64,000 nucleotides of DNA, from the NCBI RefSeq assembly GCF_051233475.1, contig NZ_JBKFGH010000013.1, positions 62,001-126,000 on the forward strand, written 5' to 3'. The position numbers and the translations under genes were made by a program. This document shows, one piece after another, positions 7,426-15,633 of the stretch (its first letter is position 1; every line of letters begins with the position of its first letter). Below the pieces are notes generated by a model. It saw nothing but the letters and a program-made list of their open reading frames with translations, had not been told where the DNA came from and made no database searches. The DNA comes from Bacillus_BU sp051233475. GTDB taxonomy: Bacteria > Bacillota > Bacilli > Bacillales > Cytobacillaceae.

Positions 7426-8085
7426 ATGAAATTAGAGCTTGTCAGGGAAATATTAGAGGAGCACCGAAATGCTGAAAATGCTGGTCCGATGGCAAAGTAT
7501 TTGAAAAATAAATTTCCTTTTTTAGGGATCAAATCACCTGAACGAAGGGAACTAACTAAGCTGATTTTTCAACAAATCGATGTTAAGAATGAACCGGTAG
7601 ATGTTGAGTTTATTTTAACCCTTTGGGATCAAGCCGAAAGAGAATATCAATACGTAGCCCTTGATTATCTTGCAAAAGTAATTAAGAAGGTAAATAAAGC
7701 TGAAATTGGACTAATGGAAAAGTTGATTACGACTAAATCTTGGTGGGATACAGTTGATACATTAGCATCCCAGCCAGTTGGAACGATTGTGGCCGATGCA
7801 AAGGAACTGATTCCTGCTGTCATCGACGGCTGGTCCATTCATGAAAACATGTGGTTACGACGAACCTCGATATTATTTCAATTAAAATACAAACAAGCTA
7901 CAGATGAAGAGCTACTGTATCGTTACATATTGGCGAATGCCGGGAGCAAAGAATTTTTTATCCAAAAAGCGATTGGTTGGGCGCTTCGGGAATATTCGAA
8001 AACAAATCCGGAGTCGGTTAAACAATTTATCGAAAAGAATACGCTCATGCCGCTTAGTGTCCGAGAAGGCTCAAAGTACATTTAA
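7426..8085 (+). CDS. DNA alkylation repair protein, AlkD-like glycosylase
   Basis: 219 residues of HEAT-like helical repeats, the AlkD fold, which removes positively charged N3- or N7-alkylpurines. The active-site residues of B. cereus AlkD (Trp109, Asp113, Arg148, Trp187) are matched here with an offset of two: W107 and D111 in SWWDTVDTLA, R146 in MWLRRTSILFQ, and W185 in AIGWALREYSK. The start ATG at 7426 follows AGAAGGTG. The C-terminus is slightly short but the catalytic set is complete. The next gene follows within 82 bp and may be co-transcribed. Confidence 0.9.
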   Translation: MKLELVREILEEHRNAENAGPMAKYLKNKFPFLGIKSPERRELTKLIFQQIDVKNEPVDVEFILTLWDQAEREYQYVALDYLAKVIKKVNKAEIGLMEKLITTKSWWDTVDTLASQPVGTIVADAKELIPAVIDGWSIHENMWLRRTSILFQLKYKQATDEELLYRYILANAGSKEFFIQKAIGWALREYSKTNPESVKQFIEKNTLMPLSVREGSKYI

Positions 8086-8166
8086 AACAATATTCTCAGG
8101 CAACATGTTAAAATAGCGAGGAATGAACATCAATCAATGACAGCATTAGAGCAAAGGAGAATGGAA

Positions 8167-9024
8167 ATGATTAGATGCATTGCTAGTGATATGGATGGAA
8201 CATTATTAACGGGGAATTCGGGGATTTCAGAGAGAAATAAACAAGCGATTAAAATGGCTCAGGAAAAAGGAATCGAATTTGTTATTGCAACAGGGCGCTC
8301 CTTCCAGGAGGCACAATTTGCATTACAACAAGCGGGCATAATCTGTCCGGTAATCTGCGTCAACGGAGCTGAAGTACGGACTGGAGAAGGCAAGATTGTT
8401 TCGTCCCACCCTCTTTCGAAGGAAAAAGCAGGACAAGCAGCGAATCTATTAGCCGATCATGAGATTTATTTTGAAGTATATACGAACAAAGGCACATTTA
8501 CTTGTAACGTTGAGCAAGCCTTATCCGTTATGGTAGATGTGTTCACGAGTGCTAATCATCATTTTTCTCGGGAAGAAGTAGAAGCATTTGCCAAGGAAAG
8601 AATTGAATCTGGTTTTGTTCAATTCGTCAACGATTATCAAGAAATATTGAATAGTCCTAGCTTGGAAATCTATAAATTCCTAGCCTTTTCTGCTGACTTA
8701 GAACAACTTGCAATTGCCCGACAGGAAATTTCAACAATAAGCGGGATCGCTGTTAGTAGTTCAGGAGATGGAAATTTGGAAATAACCTCCGCTGATGCGC
8801 AAAAAGGAATTGCACTGGAGGAATTTGTAAAGCAAAACGGAATTTCACTTATAGAAACGATGGCAATTGGAGATAACGATAATGACCTTTCAATGCTAAG
8901 CCGGGTCGGGCGTTCCGTTGCAATGGGAAATGCGGCAGATCATATTAAAGAAAAATGCCACTTTGTAACGGAAACAAATGATCAAGATGGTGTCGCCCAT
9001 GCCATTTTTGAAGCCCTAGTATAA
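8167..9024 (+). CDS. Cof-type HAD-IIB phosphatase
   Basis: 285 residues. HAD motif I is IASDMDGTLL (nucleophile and acid/base Asp), motif II VIATGRS, motif III is a Lys in the QKGIALEEF region, and motif IV AIGDNDNDLSML. A cap of type C2B (about residues 85-190) puts it in the Cof/YkrA sugar-phosphate or nucleotide phosphatase group; the substrate cannot be told. In-frame ATGs at 8137 and 8161 are less likely: AAAGGAGA (8153-8160) is spaced correctly only for the ATG at 8167, and the family usually starts MIK-I-A-DMDGTLL. Confidence 0.9.
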   Translation: MIRCIASDMDGTLLTGNSGISERNKQAIKMAQEKGIEFVIATGRSFQEAQFALQQAGIICPVICVNGAEVRTGEGKIVSSHPLSKEKAGQAANLLADHEIYFEVYTNKGTFTCNVEQALSVMVDVFTSANHHFSREEVEAFAKERIESGFVQFVNDYQEILNSPSLEIYKFLAFSADLEQLAIARQEISTISGIAVSSSGDGNLEITSADAQKGIALEEFVKQNGISLIETMAIGDNDNDLSMLSRVGRSVAMGNAADHIKEKCHFVTETNDQDGVAHAIFEALV

Positions 9025-9073
9025 TAGAATCGAGATAAGATAATGAAAGGTTAATTAGAGAGAGGTGACGATC

Positions 9074-10162
9074 ATGTTGAGGCGAATATCAATGTTGTTA
9101 TTGATTCTTCTGCTTGTCGGTTGTACAGCAGATTCTTCGGAAAGCAAAAAGGAAGTTAAACAGGACAAGGCTGTGACAAAAAATCCTTCCAATCTAGAGG
9201 TACTGGCAGATCAACTTCAAATTCCATGGTCGATCACAAAATCAGGGAACACTTTCTATCTTAGCGAGCGTACAGGATCGATTATAAAAGTGGAAAATGG
9301 TGAAAAAACAAGACAAAAAGTCAGGCTCAATAAGAGTTTAGCCTCTGCCATGGAAGCAGGATTTTTAGGCTTAGAGCTTGCTCCCGATTTTGAGCAATCG
9401 CAAAGAGCATTTGCCTACTATACGTATCAAGATCCGTCCGGTCAATTTAACCGAATCATCGAACTTAAATTGGCCAACGGGGTATGGAGTGAGACGAAAG
9501 TTCTGCTTGATAAAATTCCAAGTGGAAACGTTCATCATGGCGGCAGGCTGAAGCTCGGTCCGGATGGTAAGCTTTATGCGACTACTGGAGATGCAGCGAG
9601 TGAGCCGGAAATAGCTCAAGATCTTCAGTCGCTCGGCGGGAAAATATTGCGCTTAAATCTTGATGGTTCTATTCCAATTGATAATCCCTTTCGAAATTCC
9701 TATGTTTACAGTTACGGGCATCGTAATCCGCAAGGACTGACGTGGGGGGCGGATCGTACTCTTTACGCCAGTGAGCACGGCCCATCAGCTCACGATGAGA
9801 TCAATAAAATTTTACCTGGGAATAATTATGGCTGGCCAATAATAGTTGGTGCTGAAACGAGGGCAGGGATGGAACAGCCTCTCTTTCAATCGGGAGACGA
9901 TACGTGGGCTCCGTCGGGAATGGCCTTCTATAAAAACAAGCTTTATGTTGCGACATTAAGAGGAAATGCTGTTCGCGAATTTGATCTTGAGAAAAAAACA
10001 ACCCGCCTGGTCGTAACTGGCTTAGGACGCATACGTGATGTATGGATAGAGGGAGACATTCTTTATTTCGTTACAAATAATACGGATGGCAGAGGAACGC
10101 CAGCTGAAAATGATGATAAGCTGTATAAGCTCGAGCTGTCGGGTGAAGCGATAGGATTATAA
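9074..10162 (+). CDS. PQQ-type aldose sugar dehydrogenase lipoprotein
   Basis: 362 residues. The N-terminus is a lipoprotein signal (MLRRISMLLLILLLVGC), so the protein is anchored outside the membrane. The body is a six-bladed propeller of the soluble glucose/sorbosone dehydrogenase family: HHGGRLKLGPDGKLYATTGD, LGGKILRLNLDGSIP, YSYGHRNPQGLTWG, SEHGPSAHDEINKI and GNNYGWP. The His in HHGG and the Arg of GHRNPQG are the usual PQQ-site residues. The ATG at 9074 is preferred to a GTG at 9065 because GAGAGG is eight bases before it. Whether PQQ is made by this host is not visible; related propellers may work without it. Confidence 0.87.
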   Translation: MLRRISMLLLILLLVGCTADSSESKKEVKQDKAVTKNPSNLEVLADQLQIPWSITKSGNTFYLSERTGSIIKVENGEKTRQKVRLNKSLASAMEAGFLGLELAPDFEQSQRAFAYYTYQDPSGQFNRIIELKLANGVWSETKVLLDKIPSGNVHHGGRLKLGPDGKLYATTGDAASEPEIAQDLQSLGGKILRLNLDGSIPIDNPFRNSYVYSYGHRNPQGLTWGADRTLYASEHGPSAHDEINKILPGNNYGWPIIVGAETRAGMEQPLFQSGDDTWAPSGMAFYKNKLYVATLRGNAVREFDLEKKTTRLVVTGLGRIRDVWIEGDILYFVTNNTDGRGTPAENDDKLYKLELSGEAIGL

Positions 10163-10183
10163 AAGTTCCATGTGAAACAATGC

Positions 10184-10226
10184 AAAAAAGGAGTAAATGG
10201 CCGGTTCGGCCTTTTACTCCTTTTTT
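10184..10226 (+). terminator. Rho-independent terminator
   Basis: Long stem: AAAAAAGGAGTAAA paired with TTTACTCCTTTTTT, plus an inner GGCC/GGCC, ending in T6. Confidence 0.9.
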
Positions 10227-10280
10227 GTGTTTTAGGAAACTATAGATTTCAAAGTTGTAAATAACTATTGCACGGTTAGA

Positions 10281-10428
10281 CTCGTCCAGCTCCAGCGCCC
10301 AGCTCCTAGTGGACTTCGCCCACCTCCCTACGATAAGTCAACATCGAATCGCTATCGCTCTTCGTGTTTCCTTTATCTCAGTCGATGTTCTCCAGTCCAT
10401 ACGGAGCTACCCGGGCGCTTGCGCTTTT
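10281..10428. repeat. Palindromic interspersed repeat, family 2 (about 148 bp)
   Basis: Imperfect inverted repeat whose outer arms are AGCGCCCAGCTCC...GGACT and AGTCC...GGAGCT...GGGCGCT, with an inner GTCAACATCGA / TCGATGTT pair. In minus orientation it starts AAAAGCGCAAGCG and ends GAGCTGGACGAG, the same design as the element at 29305-29430. Its right end overlaps the 3' end of the TetR gene. Confidence 0.78.
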
Positions 10429-11069
10429 GTTCCTAATCCATGCATGATGAATTGAACCGTTCGTTCGATTTCGAGTTCGTCATCCCAATCCATTTCAGGG
10501 AACAGCAGATAACGCCCAATTAAATGACCGAGGATGGAAGTAGCCATAAACCTTACAACGCTATAAGGAGGAAGATTAATAATGCTCCCGTTTTCCTGAT
10601 AGTACTCAACGATCCCCTTAAGACGACCATATACCTTTGGCAGAATATGGGCTTTAAATTGAGCTTTCAACTCTGGTTGAAAAGGGATCTCCTGCAGTAA
10701 AATTCTAAATAAGCTGAGGTTTTCCTGTAAAAATTTTTGCCGGTTTACGATCATTGCTCTAAGGAAATCTTCATAGCGCTCATACTTCGTATTCAGGACT
10801 TTATTGAAATCGTTGATGATGAACGGAGCAAGAAACTTCGCCATTGTTGGGGCGACAATTGCCATCAGTAAGTCTTTCTTCGTTTTGTAATGCCGAAATA
10901 TCGTACCTTCTGCTACCCCTGCTTTTTTGGCAATTTCGTTTGTTGAGGTGGCAGCGTACCCTTTTTCTGAAAAGGTTTCAATTGCTGCAAGCAAAATTTG
11001 CTTTTGCTTTTCCGTTAAGTCCTCAGAATCCTCCAGCAATTGCTGCAACATCAAGTCTTGATCGGACAT
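10407..11069 (-). CDS. TetR-family repressor of the adjacent ABC exporter
   Basis: 220 residues. The N-terminal HTH is clear: ILLAAIETFSEKGYAATSTNEIAKKAGVAEGTIFRHYKTK (about 20-60). The C-terminal domain is a typical divergent ligand-binding domain. The start at 11069 has GAAGGAG eight bases upstream; longer in-frame starts lack one. It lies directly downstream of the permease on the same strand, and the two palindromic operators upstream of the ATPase gene are its likely targets. Oddity: the last codons (T-K-A-Q-A-P-G) and the stop come from the family-2 repeat, so the native C-terminus has been replaced. Confidence 0.9.
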   Translation of the reverse strand: MSDQDLMLQQLLEDSEDLTEKQKQILLAAIETFSEKGYAATSTNEIAKKAGVAEGTIFRHYKTKKDLLMAIVAPTMAKFLAPFIINDFNKVLNTKYERYEDFLRAMIVNRQKFLQENLSLFRILLQEIPFQPELKAQFKAHILPKVYGRLKGIVEYYQENGSIINLPPYSVVRFMATSILGHLIGRYLLFPEMDWDDELEIERTVQFIMHGLGTKAQAPG

Positions 11070-11123
11070 GATCCCGACTCCTTCTACGTCTTTATTTATT
11101 AATTTTTTCAAAAATAAACCGGA

Positions 11124-12152
11124 TTAAACCTTCCGATATTTTTTTAGGGCAAAAATATTGAGGGTGATAAACAGCAAGGAAAATCCACTAAGAATAAGCA
11201 GGTCTTGGTAAATTGTTCCCCACCCCAACCCTCTAACCATTACGTCACGAAGTGCATTAGCAGCATAATAAAGCGGTGTGCCCACCCCAACCCAGCTAAG
11301 CCATTCGGTAATCGTCTCTAGATTAAACAATCCAGAGAAGAAGAGTTGTGGAACAACCACTAACGGGATAAATTGGATCATTTGCAGTTCATTATTCGCA
11401 AACGCAGATAATAATGTCCCGAGCGTAAGGGCTGAGAGAGACAGCAGTAAAATAATCAGCAATACATAACCGAATGTTCCAGCCATTTGCATGTCTAAAA
11501 TATAGATGGCATACCATGCGATGATGGTTGCTTGTATCATCGTAAATAATCCAAATCCTAAAACATAGCCAATGACAATTTCCCATTTTCGGAGTGGGCT
11601 TGATAACAGGCGTTCCAGCGTTCCACTTGTCCGTTCACGTAAAAACGAAACACCGGCGATCAGGAAGACAAAAAAGAAAACGAAAAATCCGAGTAAAACG
11701 GGCCCGAAATAATCAAATTGCCCCATGTCGGACGAACCGTGTAAATAGATGACTTCAGCCTCTTTCACGAGACCTTGTGCCTGTAAAGGTTTAAACGATG
11801 TTTGGACCCATTTCATGACCGCACCGTTTATTGACGGGTCACTACCTTCTAAAGTGATGGACGGTTTCCCGTCAGCAAACTCAATATAGCCATCTATTTC
11901 TCGATTTTCTAATGCTGTATTTGCTAGTTTAGTTGTTTCATATTCTGTAATTTTTGCATCATCTAAGTTAAGTTGATCTTGCACTGGACTAGGAATTCCG
12001 ACTAGTCCTATCTTCGGTTCATATGGGTCACCATTAAATACTAGGTTCAGCATCGTTAATATTAGGATAGGAGCCATAATCATAAGCGCCATCGTCCGTT
12101 TATCACGTACAAATTGACGCAGTATTCTTATTACCAGGGCCTTAATTCTCAT
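11124..12152 (-). CDS. ABC-2 type exporter permease
   Basis: 342 residues with one N-terminal membrane segment (about 20-40), an extracytoplasmic region of about 130 residues, then five C-terminal membrane segments, the ABC2_membrane_3 layout used by drug or lipid exporters. The signature FLRERTSGTLERLLSSPLRKWEI precedes the membrane block. The ATG at 12152 has GGAGGTG at good spacing and overlaps the ATPase stop by 11 bp, which implies translational coupling. With the ATPase it forms a two-gene exporter controlled by the downstream TetR. Substrate unknown. Confidence 0.9.
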   Translation of the reverse strand: MRIKALVIRILRQFVRDKRTMALMIMAPILILTMLNLVFNGDPYEPKIGLVGIPSPVQDQLNLDDAKITEYETTKLANTALENREIDGYIEFADGKPSITLEGSDPSINGAVMKWVQTSFKPLQAQGLVKEAEVIYLHGSSDMGQFDYFGPVLLGFFVFFFVFLIAGVSFLRERTSGTLERLLSSPLRKWEIVIGYVLGFGLFTMIQATIIAWYAIYILDMQMAGTFGYVLLIILLLSLSALTLGTLLSAFANNELQMIQFIPLVVVPQLFFSGLFNLETITEWLSWVGVGTPLYYAANALRDVMVRGLGWGTIYQDLLILSGFSLLFITLNIFALKKYRKV

Positions 12153-12879
12153 GATGTGCACCTCCGTAAGCAAGGAATGCGTCCTCAAGCGTTAAAGTGT
12201 TCGTGTTTTGCTTCAATTCCTCAGGAGTCCCGACGGCGATTAATTCCCCGTTTCGAATCATCCCAAGCCGGTTGCATTTTTCTGCTTCATCCATAACGTG
12301 TGTGGTTACGATAATCGTTACCCCTTTTTTATTGAGCTGATAAAAGCTATCCCAAATGCTCTTTCTTAATAGAGGATCGATTCCGACTGTAGGTTCATCC
12401 AGAATGAGGAGCTCAGGCTCGTGAAGGAGAGCGGCTGCTAGTGAGAGCCGGCGCTTCATCCCACCGGAATAATTAAATACGAGCTTATTTAAATCGTCGT
12501 GCAAATTGACGATCTCCATAACCTCTTTAATTCGTGTCTCCTGTTGTTTGCCCTTAAGTCCATAAAGAGAGGAGAAGAATTGTAAGTTTTCCTTGGCTGA
12601 CAGTTCACCGTACAGGGCGTCGGACTGAGCCATGTAGCCGATCCGCTCCATCAAGGCTAAGGACGGCATTTTTTTGTTAAATACATAGTTCTCCCCTGTA
12701 CTTGGAGTATCAAGCCCGGCTAACTGCTTAACTAATGTTGTTTTTCCCGCACCGGAAGGTCCGAGGAATCCGAAGATCTCCCCTTTTGTAATCTCTAAAT
12801 TTACATCCTTTAAAACCTGTTGTTTTCCAAATGATTTTGACACGCCACAAATAGAAACAATATTTTCTTGTTTACCCAT
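12142..12879 (-). CDS. ABC exporter ATP-binding protein
   Basis: 245 residues, a complete nucleotide-binding domain: Walker A GPSGAGKTT, Q-loop in GYMAQSDALY, signature YSGGMKRRLSL, Walker B LLILDEPTVGID and the switch His in VTTHVMDEAEK. It energises the coupled ABC-2 permease. The ATG at 12879 is preceded by GAGGTGG; an upstream in-frame start would overlap the operator. Two TetR-type operators occupy 12902-12970. Confidence 0.93.
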   Translation of the reverse strand: MGKQENIVSICGVSKSFGKQQVLKDVNLEITKGEIFGFLGPSGAGKTTLVKQLAGLDTPSTGENYVFNKKMPSLALMERIGYMAQSDALYGELSAKENLQFFSSLYGLKGKQQETRIKEVMEIVNLHDDLNKLVFNYSGGMKRRLSLAAALLHEPELLILDEPTVGIDPLLRKSIWDSFYQLNKKGVTIIVTTHVMDEAEKCNRLGMIRNGELIAVGTPEELKQNTNTLTLEDAFLAYGGAHHEN

Positions 12880-12901
12880 TGGTTGCCACCTCGATTTAGT
12901 A

Positions 12902-12970
12902 AAGTGAGTAATCACTCACTTAGATCATAAACAAAAAACGGCTTTGTGTAAAGTGAGTAATCACTCATTT
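12902..12970 (-). promoter_or_regulatory. Two TetR-type operators upstream of the exporter operon
   Basis: 12902-12921 is a perfect 8-bp inverted repeat, AAGTGAGT-AATC-ACTCACTT. 12951-12970 repeats it with one weaker end (AAGTGAGT-AATC-ACTCATTT). They lie 49 bp apart centre to centre, just upstream of the ATPase start, where they would block transcription. The neighbouring TetR is the obvious binder. Confidence 0.82.
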
Positions 12971-13004
12971 TTGTAATATAATTGGCTGTTGCTAAGGTCT
13001 TTGT

Positions 13005-13391
13005 TTAACTGCTGGCAACCCCATCAGCCTTTTGTACTTCGATTTCGAGAATCTTTTCGATCGTATAACCTTCTTTTTTTAATGTGAAAGTGGCCGTGTA
13101 GGTTCCTGACATGGTGAGTTTAGCTCTCCCCGTATATACGCCATCCTTACCTTCTTTTAATCTTAAATTGACAGAGCCATGGTCCATTGCAGGCATTTCT
13201 AGGTGGGCTTTTGCGCTTATATCCGTAACCGGTTTGTTTTCCTCGGTTACGATAATTTCAATCGTCGATTCCTCCCCCTGCTTAAATTGAACAGTCTTCG
13301 TTAAGTTTACTTCCCAATTTTCCCCGGCACTACAGCCAGCAAGTAAAAAAATGGAACAAATAATCGTTACAGCAATAATTTTCTTTAACAT
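13005..13391 (-). CDS. YtkA-like lipoprotein
   Basis: 128 residues: lipoprotein signal MLKKIIAVTIICSIFLLAGC, then one immunoglobulin-like YtkA/FixH-type domain with the family hallmark AHLEMPAMDHGSVNL and GVYTGRAKLTMSGTYTATF. Relatives are found near copper, cytochrome oxidase or export genes; a direct role is not established. The RBS AGGAGG sits five bases before the ATG. It is on the same strand as the exporter but separated from it by the operator region, so it is probably a separate unit that reads toward the exporter. Confidence 0.85.
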   Translation of the reverse strand: MLKKIIAVTIICSIFLLAGCSAGENWEVNLTKTVQFKQGEESTIEIIVTEENKPVTDISAKAHLEMPAMDHGSVNLRLKEGKDGVYTGRAKLTMSGTYTATFTLKKEGYTIEKILEIEVQKADGVASS

Positions 13392-13524
13392 GGTGTCCTC
13401 CTATCCAGTTAGCAAAATTAAATTATCTTTGTTCAATTTTAACCGTAAATGGAAAATTTCACACATCATAAATATTATTCCAGTATTTTATTTGTGATGA
13501 GTTTAATGACAAGCAATCACCGAC

Positions 13525-13567
13525 TGTGAGTTTACTCACTTAATTAACCGGTTTCATTCGTTATTAT
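13525..13567 (+). promoter_or_regulatory. Crp/Fnr-type site TGTGA-N6-TCACT with class II -10
   Basis: TGTGAGTTTACTCACT (13525-13540) is one base from the TGTGA-N6-TCACA consensus. Its centre (13532.5) is 32 bp from that of the TATTAT hexamer at 13562-13567, the class II activator geometry. The downstream gene is a Crp/Fnr regulator, so autoregulation is likely. Confidence 0.72.
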
Positions 13568-13600
13568 AGAAATAATGAGGTACAGGGAAGGAATGATGAA

Positions 13601-14341
13601 ATGAGCAATAAGGCAATCGACTCCCATTTGGCCATTGAAAAAGGATTTTTAGTAGAAGAGTTTTTGGGCAAGATTGATGTATTTAAAAATCTACCCAAAA
13701 AAACAGTTCACCTACTAGATAAACGGATCATGAGGAAGGGATACAAAAAAGGAGAACAGATCATTTCTGAGTTTGAGGAAGCGAGAGGCGTATTTTTTGT
13801 CCATTCGGGAATTGTCAAATTAACGAAGCAGGATGAACAAGGAAATGAAATCATTGTCTGCATTAAGAAAAAAGGTGAGATTTTTGCAGAAGCTTGCCTA
13901 TTTAATCAAAATGCAAACCTTTACCCCGCTACAGCAAGGATGGTTCAAGAGGGAGAAGTATACTTTCTAAATACTGACGATCTAGAAGCTGAGCTAATGA
14001 AGTCTCCTGAAATGGCCGTTCAAATCATCCGCTATATGAGTGAACAGTTAAGAGATTTTACATCGATTTTAAGAGATATGGCTTTGTTAGATGTTTACAC
14101 CAAAACAATGAAAACACTAGAACGGCTTGCGGAAAAGTTTGGTGCCAACCATTGTAACCGAGTCCATATCGAAATTCCATTAACAGTACATGAATTTGCT
14201 TCATTGGTCGGAACATCACGTGAGAGCATCAGCAGGGTTTTTTCAAGATTGAAAAAGGATGGGGTAATTGATGTACAAGGCAAGAAAATCATTATCCTCG
14301 ATTGGTGCCATTTTTGTTCGCTCACTCATCAAAAGTTTTAA
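13601..14341 (+). CDS. Crp/Fnr-family regulator with C-terminal CxxC
   Basis: 246 residues: cNMP-like sensor domain (about 25-145), dimer helix, and HTH (about 190-225) with the recognition helix TSRESISRVFSRL. The Arg-Glu-x-x-x-Arg arrangement is that of CRP and B. subtilis Fnr, which read TGTGA half-sites, in contrast to the regulator at 2237. The C-terminal extension ends WCHFCSLTHQKF, with Cys236 and Cys239. B. subtilis Fnr carries its cluster cysteines in a C-terminal tail at the same place but has more of them, so a metal or redox site is possible but unproven. Its own promoter has a TGTGA-N6-TCACT site, and a similar site precedes fdhD. Confidence 0.87.
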   Translation: MSNKAIDSHLAIEKGFLVEEFLGKIDVFKNLPKKTVHLLDKRIMRKGYKKGEQIISEFEEARGVFFVHSGIVKLTKQDEQGNEIIVCIKKKGEIFAEACLFNQNANLYPATARMVQEGEVYFLNTDDLEAELMKSPEMAVQIIRYMSEQLRDFTSILRDMALLDVYTKTMKTLERLAEKFGANHCNRVHIEIPLTVHEFASLVGTSRESISRVFSRLKKDGVIDVQGKKIIILDWCHFCSLTHQKF

Positions 14342-14357
14342 GTGATTCAGTAAACAG

Positions 14358-14392
14358 TAAAGCCTGTCAAGCAAATGTGACAGGCTTTTTGT
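14358..14392. terminator. Terminator between the Crp/Fnr gene and bshB2
   Basis: Perfect 10-bp stem AAGCCTGTCA / TGACAGGCTT, eight-base loop, followed by TTTTTG on plus. The genes converge. Confidence 0.88.
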
Positions 14393-14433
14393 TGTTCAGT
14401 TCTCAAATCTTCTCGTTTAGGCATTCTTTTAAT

Positions 14434-15102
14434 TTATTCAAAGCGATAGGCCCAAAATCGTTCGTAGAGCCAGCGTGTAATGATTTCAGGGTCATTTTCA
14501 TTTAGCTTATCTAACATATCGGCAGCCATTAATTGTGTTTGTGATAAGTGGGCTTTAATGGCATTTACTTTGATTTCGGCAACAGTTGTAACGTTATTAA
14601 CGATATCTGGCTCCCCAATTTCTGCTTCACAGTTTTTGGAAAATGCTACACAGTGAAGCTTTGGTCGTTGATTTTCCGGCAGCATACCAACGGCGGCCAC
14701 AACAGCCGCACCTGTGGCATCATGATCAGGATGAACGGAATAGCCTGGATAAAATGAAATAATCAGTGATGGATTTACCTCCTTTATCAGAGCTGAAACC
14801 ATTTCGATTAGCTTATTCTCATCTTCAAACTCAATCGTCTTATCCCGGAACCCCATCATCCTTAAATCACTAATTCCAAGGACGTTAGCCGCATTTTGCA
14901 ATTCTGTTTTTCGGATTTTAGGCAGTGATTCACGAGTGGCAAAGGGCGGATTTCCCATGTTCCGTCCCATTTCTCCAAGCGTTAAACATGCATATGTAAC
15001 CGGCGTTCCATTTTGAACGTGAAGGGCAATTGTCCCGGAAACTCCAAACGCTTCATCATCAGGGTGCGGAAAAATCACCAAAAGTTGTCTTTCTTTTTCC
15101 AT
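14434..15102 (-). CDS. bshB2: Bacillithiol biosynthesis deacetylase BshB2
   Basis: 222 residues of the LmbE/GlcNAc-PI de-N-acetylase fold. The zinc site motif HPDDEAFGVSG is near the N-terminus, and the second metal/catalytic histidines are in YSVHPDHDATG (about residue 130). BshB enzymes deacetylate GlcNAc-malate in bacillithiol synthesis. The protein matches the YojG branch (BshB2) rather than BshB1. A yojF gene lies immediately upstream on the same strand, 21 bp away, as in B. subtilis. Confidence 0.92.
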   Translation of the reverse strand: MEKERQLLVIFPHPDDEAFGVSGTIALHVQNGTPVTYACLTLGEMGRNMGNPPFATRESLPKIRKTELQNAANVLGISDLRMMGFRDKTIEFEDENKLIEMVSALIKEVNPSLIISFYPGYSVHPDHDATGAAVVAAVGMLPENQRPKLHCVAFSKNCEAEIGEPDIVNNVTTVAEIKVNAIKAHLSQTQLMAADMLDKLNENDPEIITRWLYERFWAYRFE

Positions 15103-15123
15103 TTGGAAAACTCCTTTCCATAT

Positions 15124-15471
15124 CTATTCGAACGGCGTAGGACTTAACTCAAGGGCTACGGCGAGTTTTCCTTGACTATCATGTCCGGCTAATAATAGCC
15201 TTTGTTCGTCGTCAATTTCAAAATGGGTAATCCCCTCTGCATAGACCCACCCTATCGAAAGCTTAAGCCCGACACGGTAGGGACCACTGCCAACTATTTT
15301 TCCGCTTTCGTACTGAATCAAGGCATTGCGGATATAGGCTCCCGCAGAGAAAAACGATTCATTATGATGAGATGCATAGGCTCCATTGGTTGTTTCAAGG
15401 TGGAGGTACACATCTTGATTCACGTAACGATTAATGGCTTCCTGAACCTTCTCTGGGATCACTTTCTCCAT
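15124..15471 (-). CDS. yojF: YojF family (DUF1806) protein
   Basis: 115 residues, the DUF1806 family. Visible features are VYLHLETTNGAYASHHNESFFSAG and GPYRVGLKLSIGWVYAEGLTH-like beta strands; the fold is a small beta barrel. Function unknown, but the gene is consistently paired with bshB2, which suggests a link to bacillithiol. The two genes here are 21 bp apart in one transcription unit. The ATG at 15471 is followed by a normal N-terminus. Confidence 0.88.
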   Translation of the reverse strand: MEKVIPEKVQEAINRYVNQDVYLHLETTNGAYASHHNESFFSAGAYIRNALIQYESGKIVGSGPYRVGLKLSIGWVYAEGITHFEIDDEQRLLLAGHDSQGKLAVALELSPTPFE

Positions 15472-15589
15472 AGAAAATCATCTCCTTTCTGTTTAACAGT
15501 GTCGATATCAACACACATTATTTATATTGATTCAATGGCGTATCTCAATATTACTAAAAACAATATAGATTTGCGAAAAATTAACACCT

Positions 15590-15620
15590 CTAAAAAAACA
15601 GAGCCTAATGTAGGCTCTGT
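15590..15620 (-). terminator. Terminator of pdxK
   Basis: Perfect stem ACAGAGCCTA / TAGGCTCTGT with a three-base loop; on the minus strand it is followed by T7. Confidence 0.88.
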
Positions 15621-15633
15621 GTATCCGTTATAT

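Noticed and set aside
10164..10179. Second parS site (AGTTCCATGTGAAACA)
   Set aside because: Two mismatches, one of them in the CACGTG core, so binding by ParB is unlikely.
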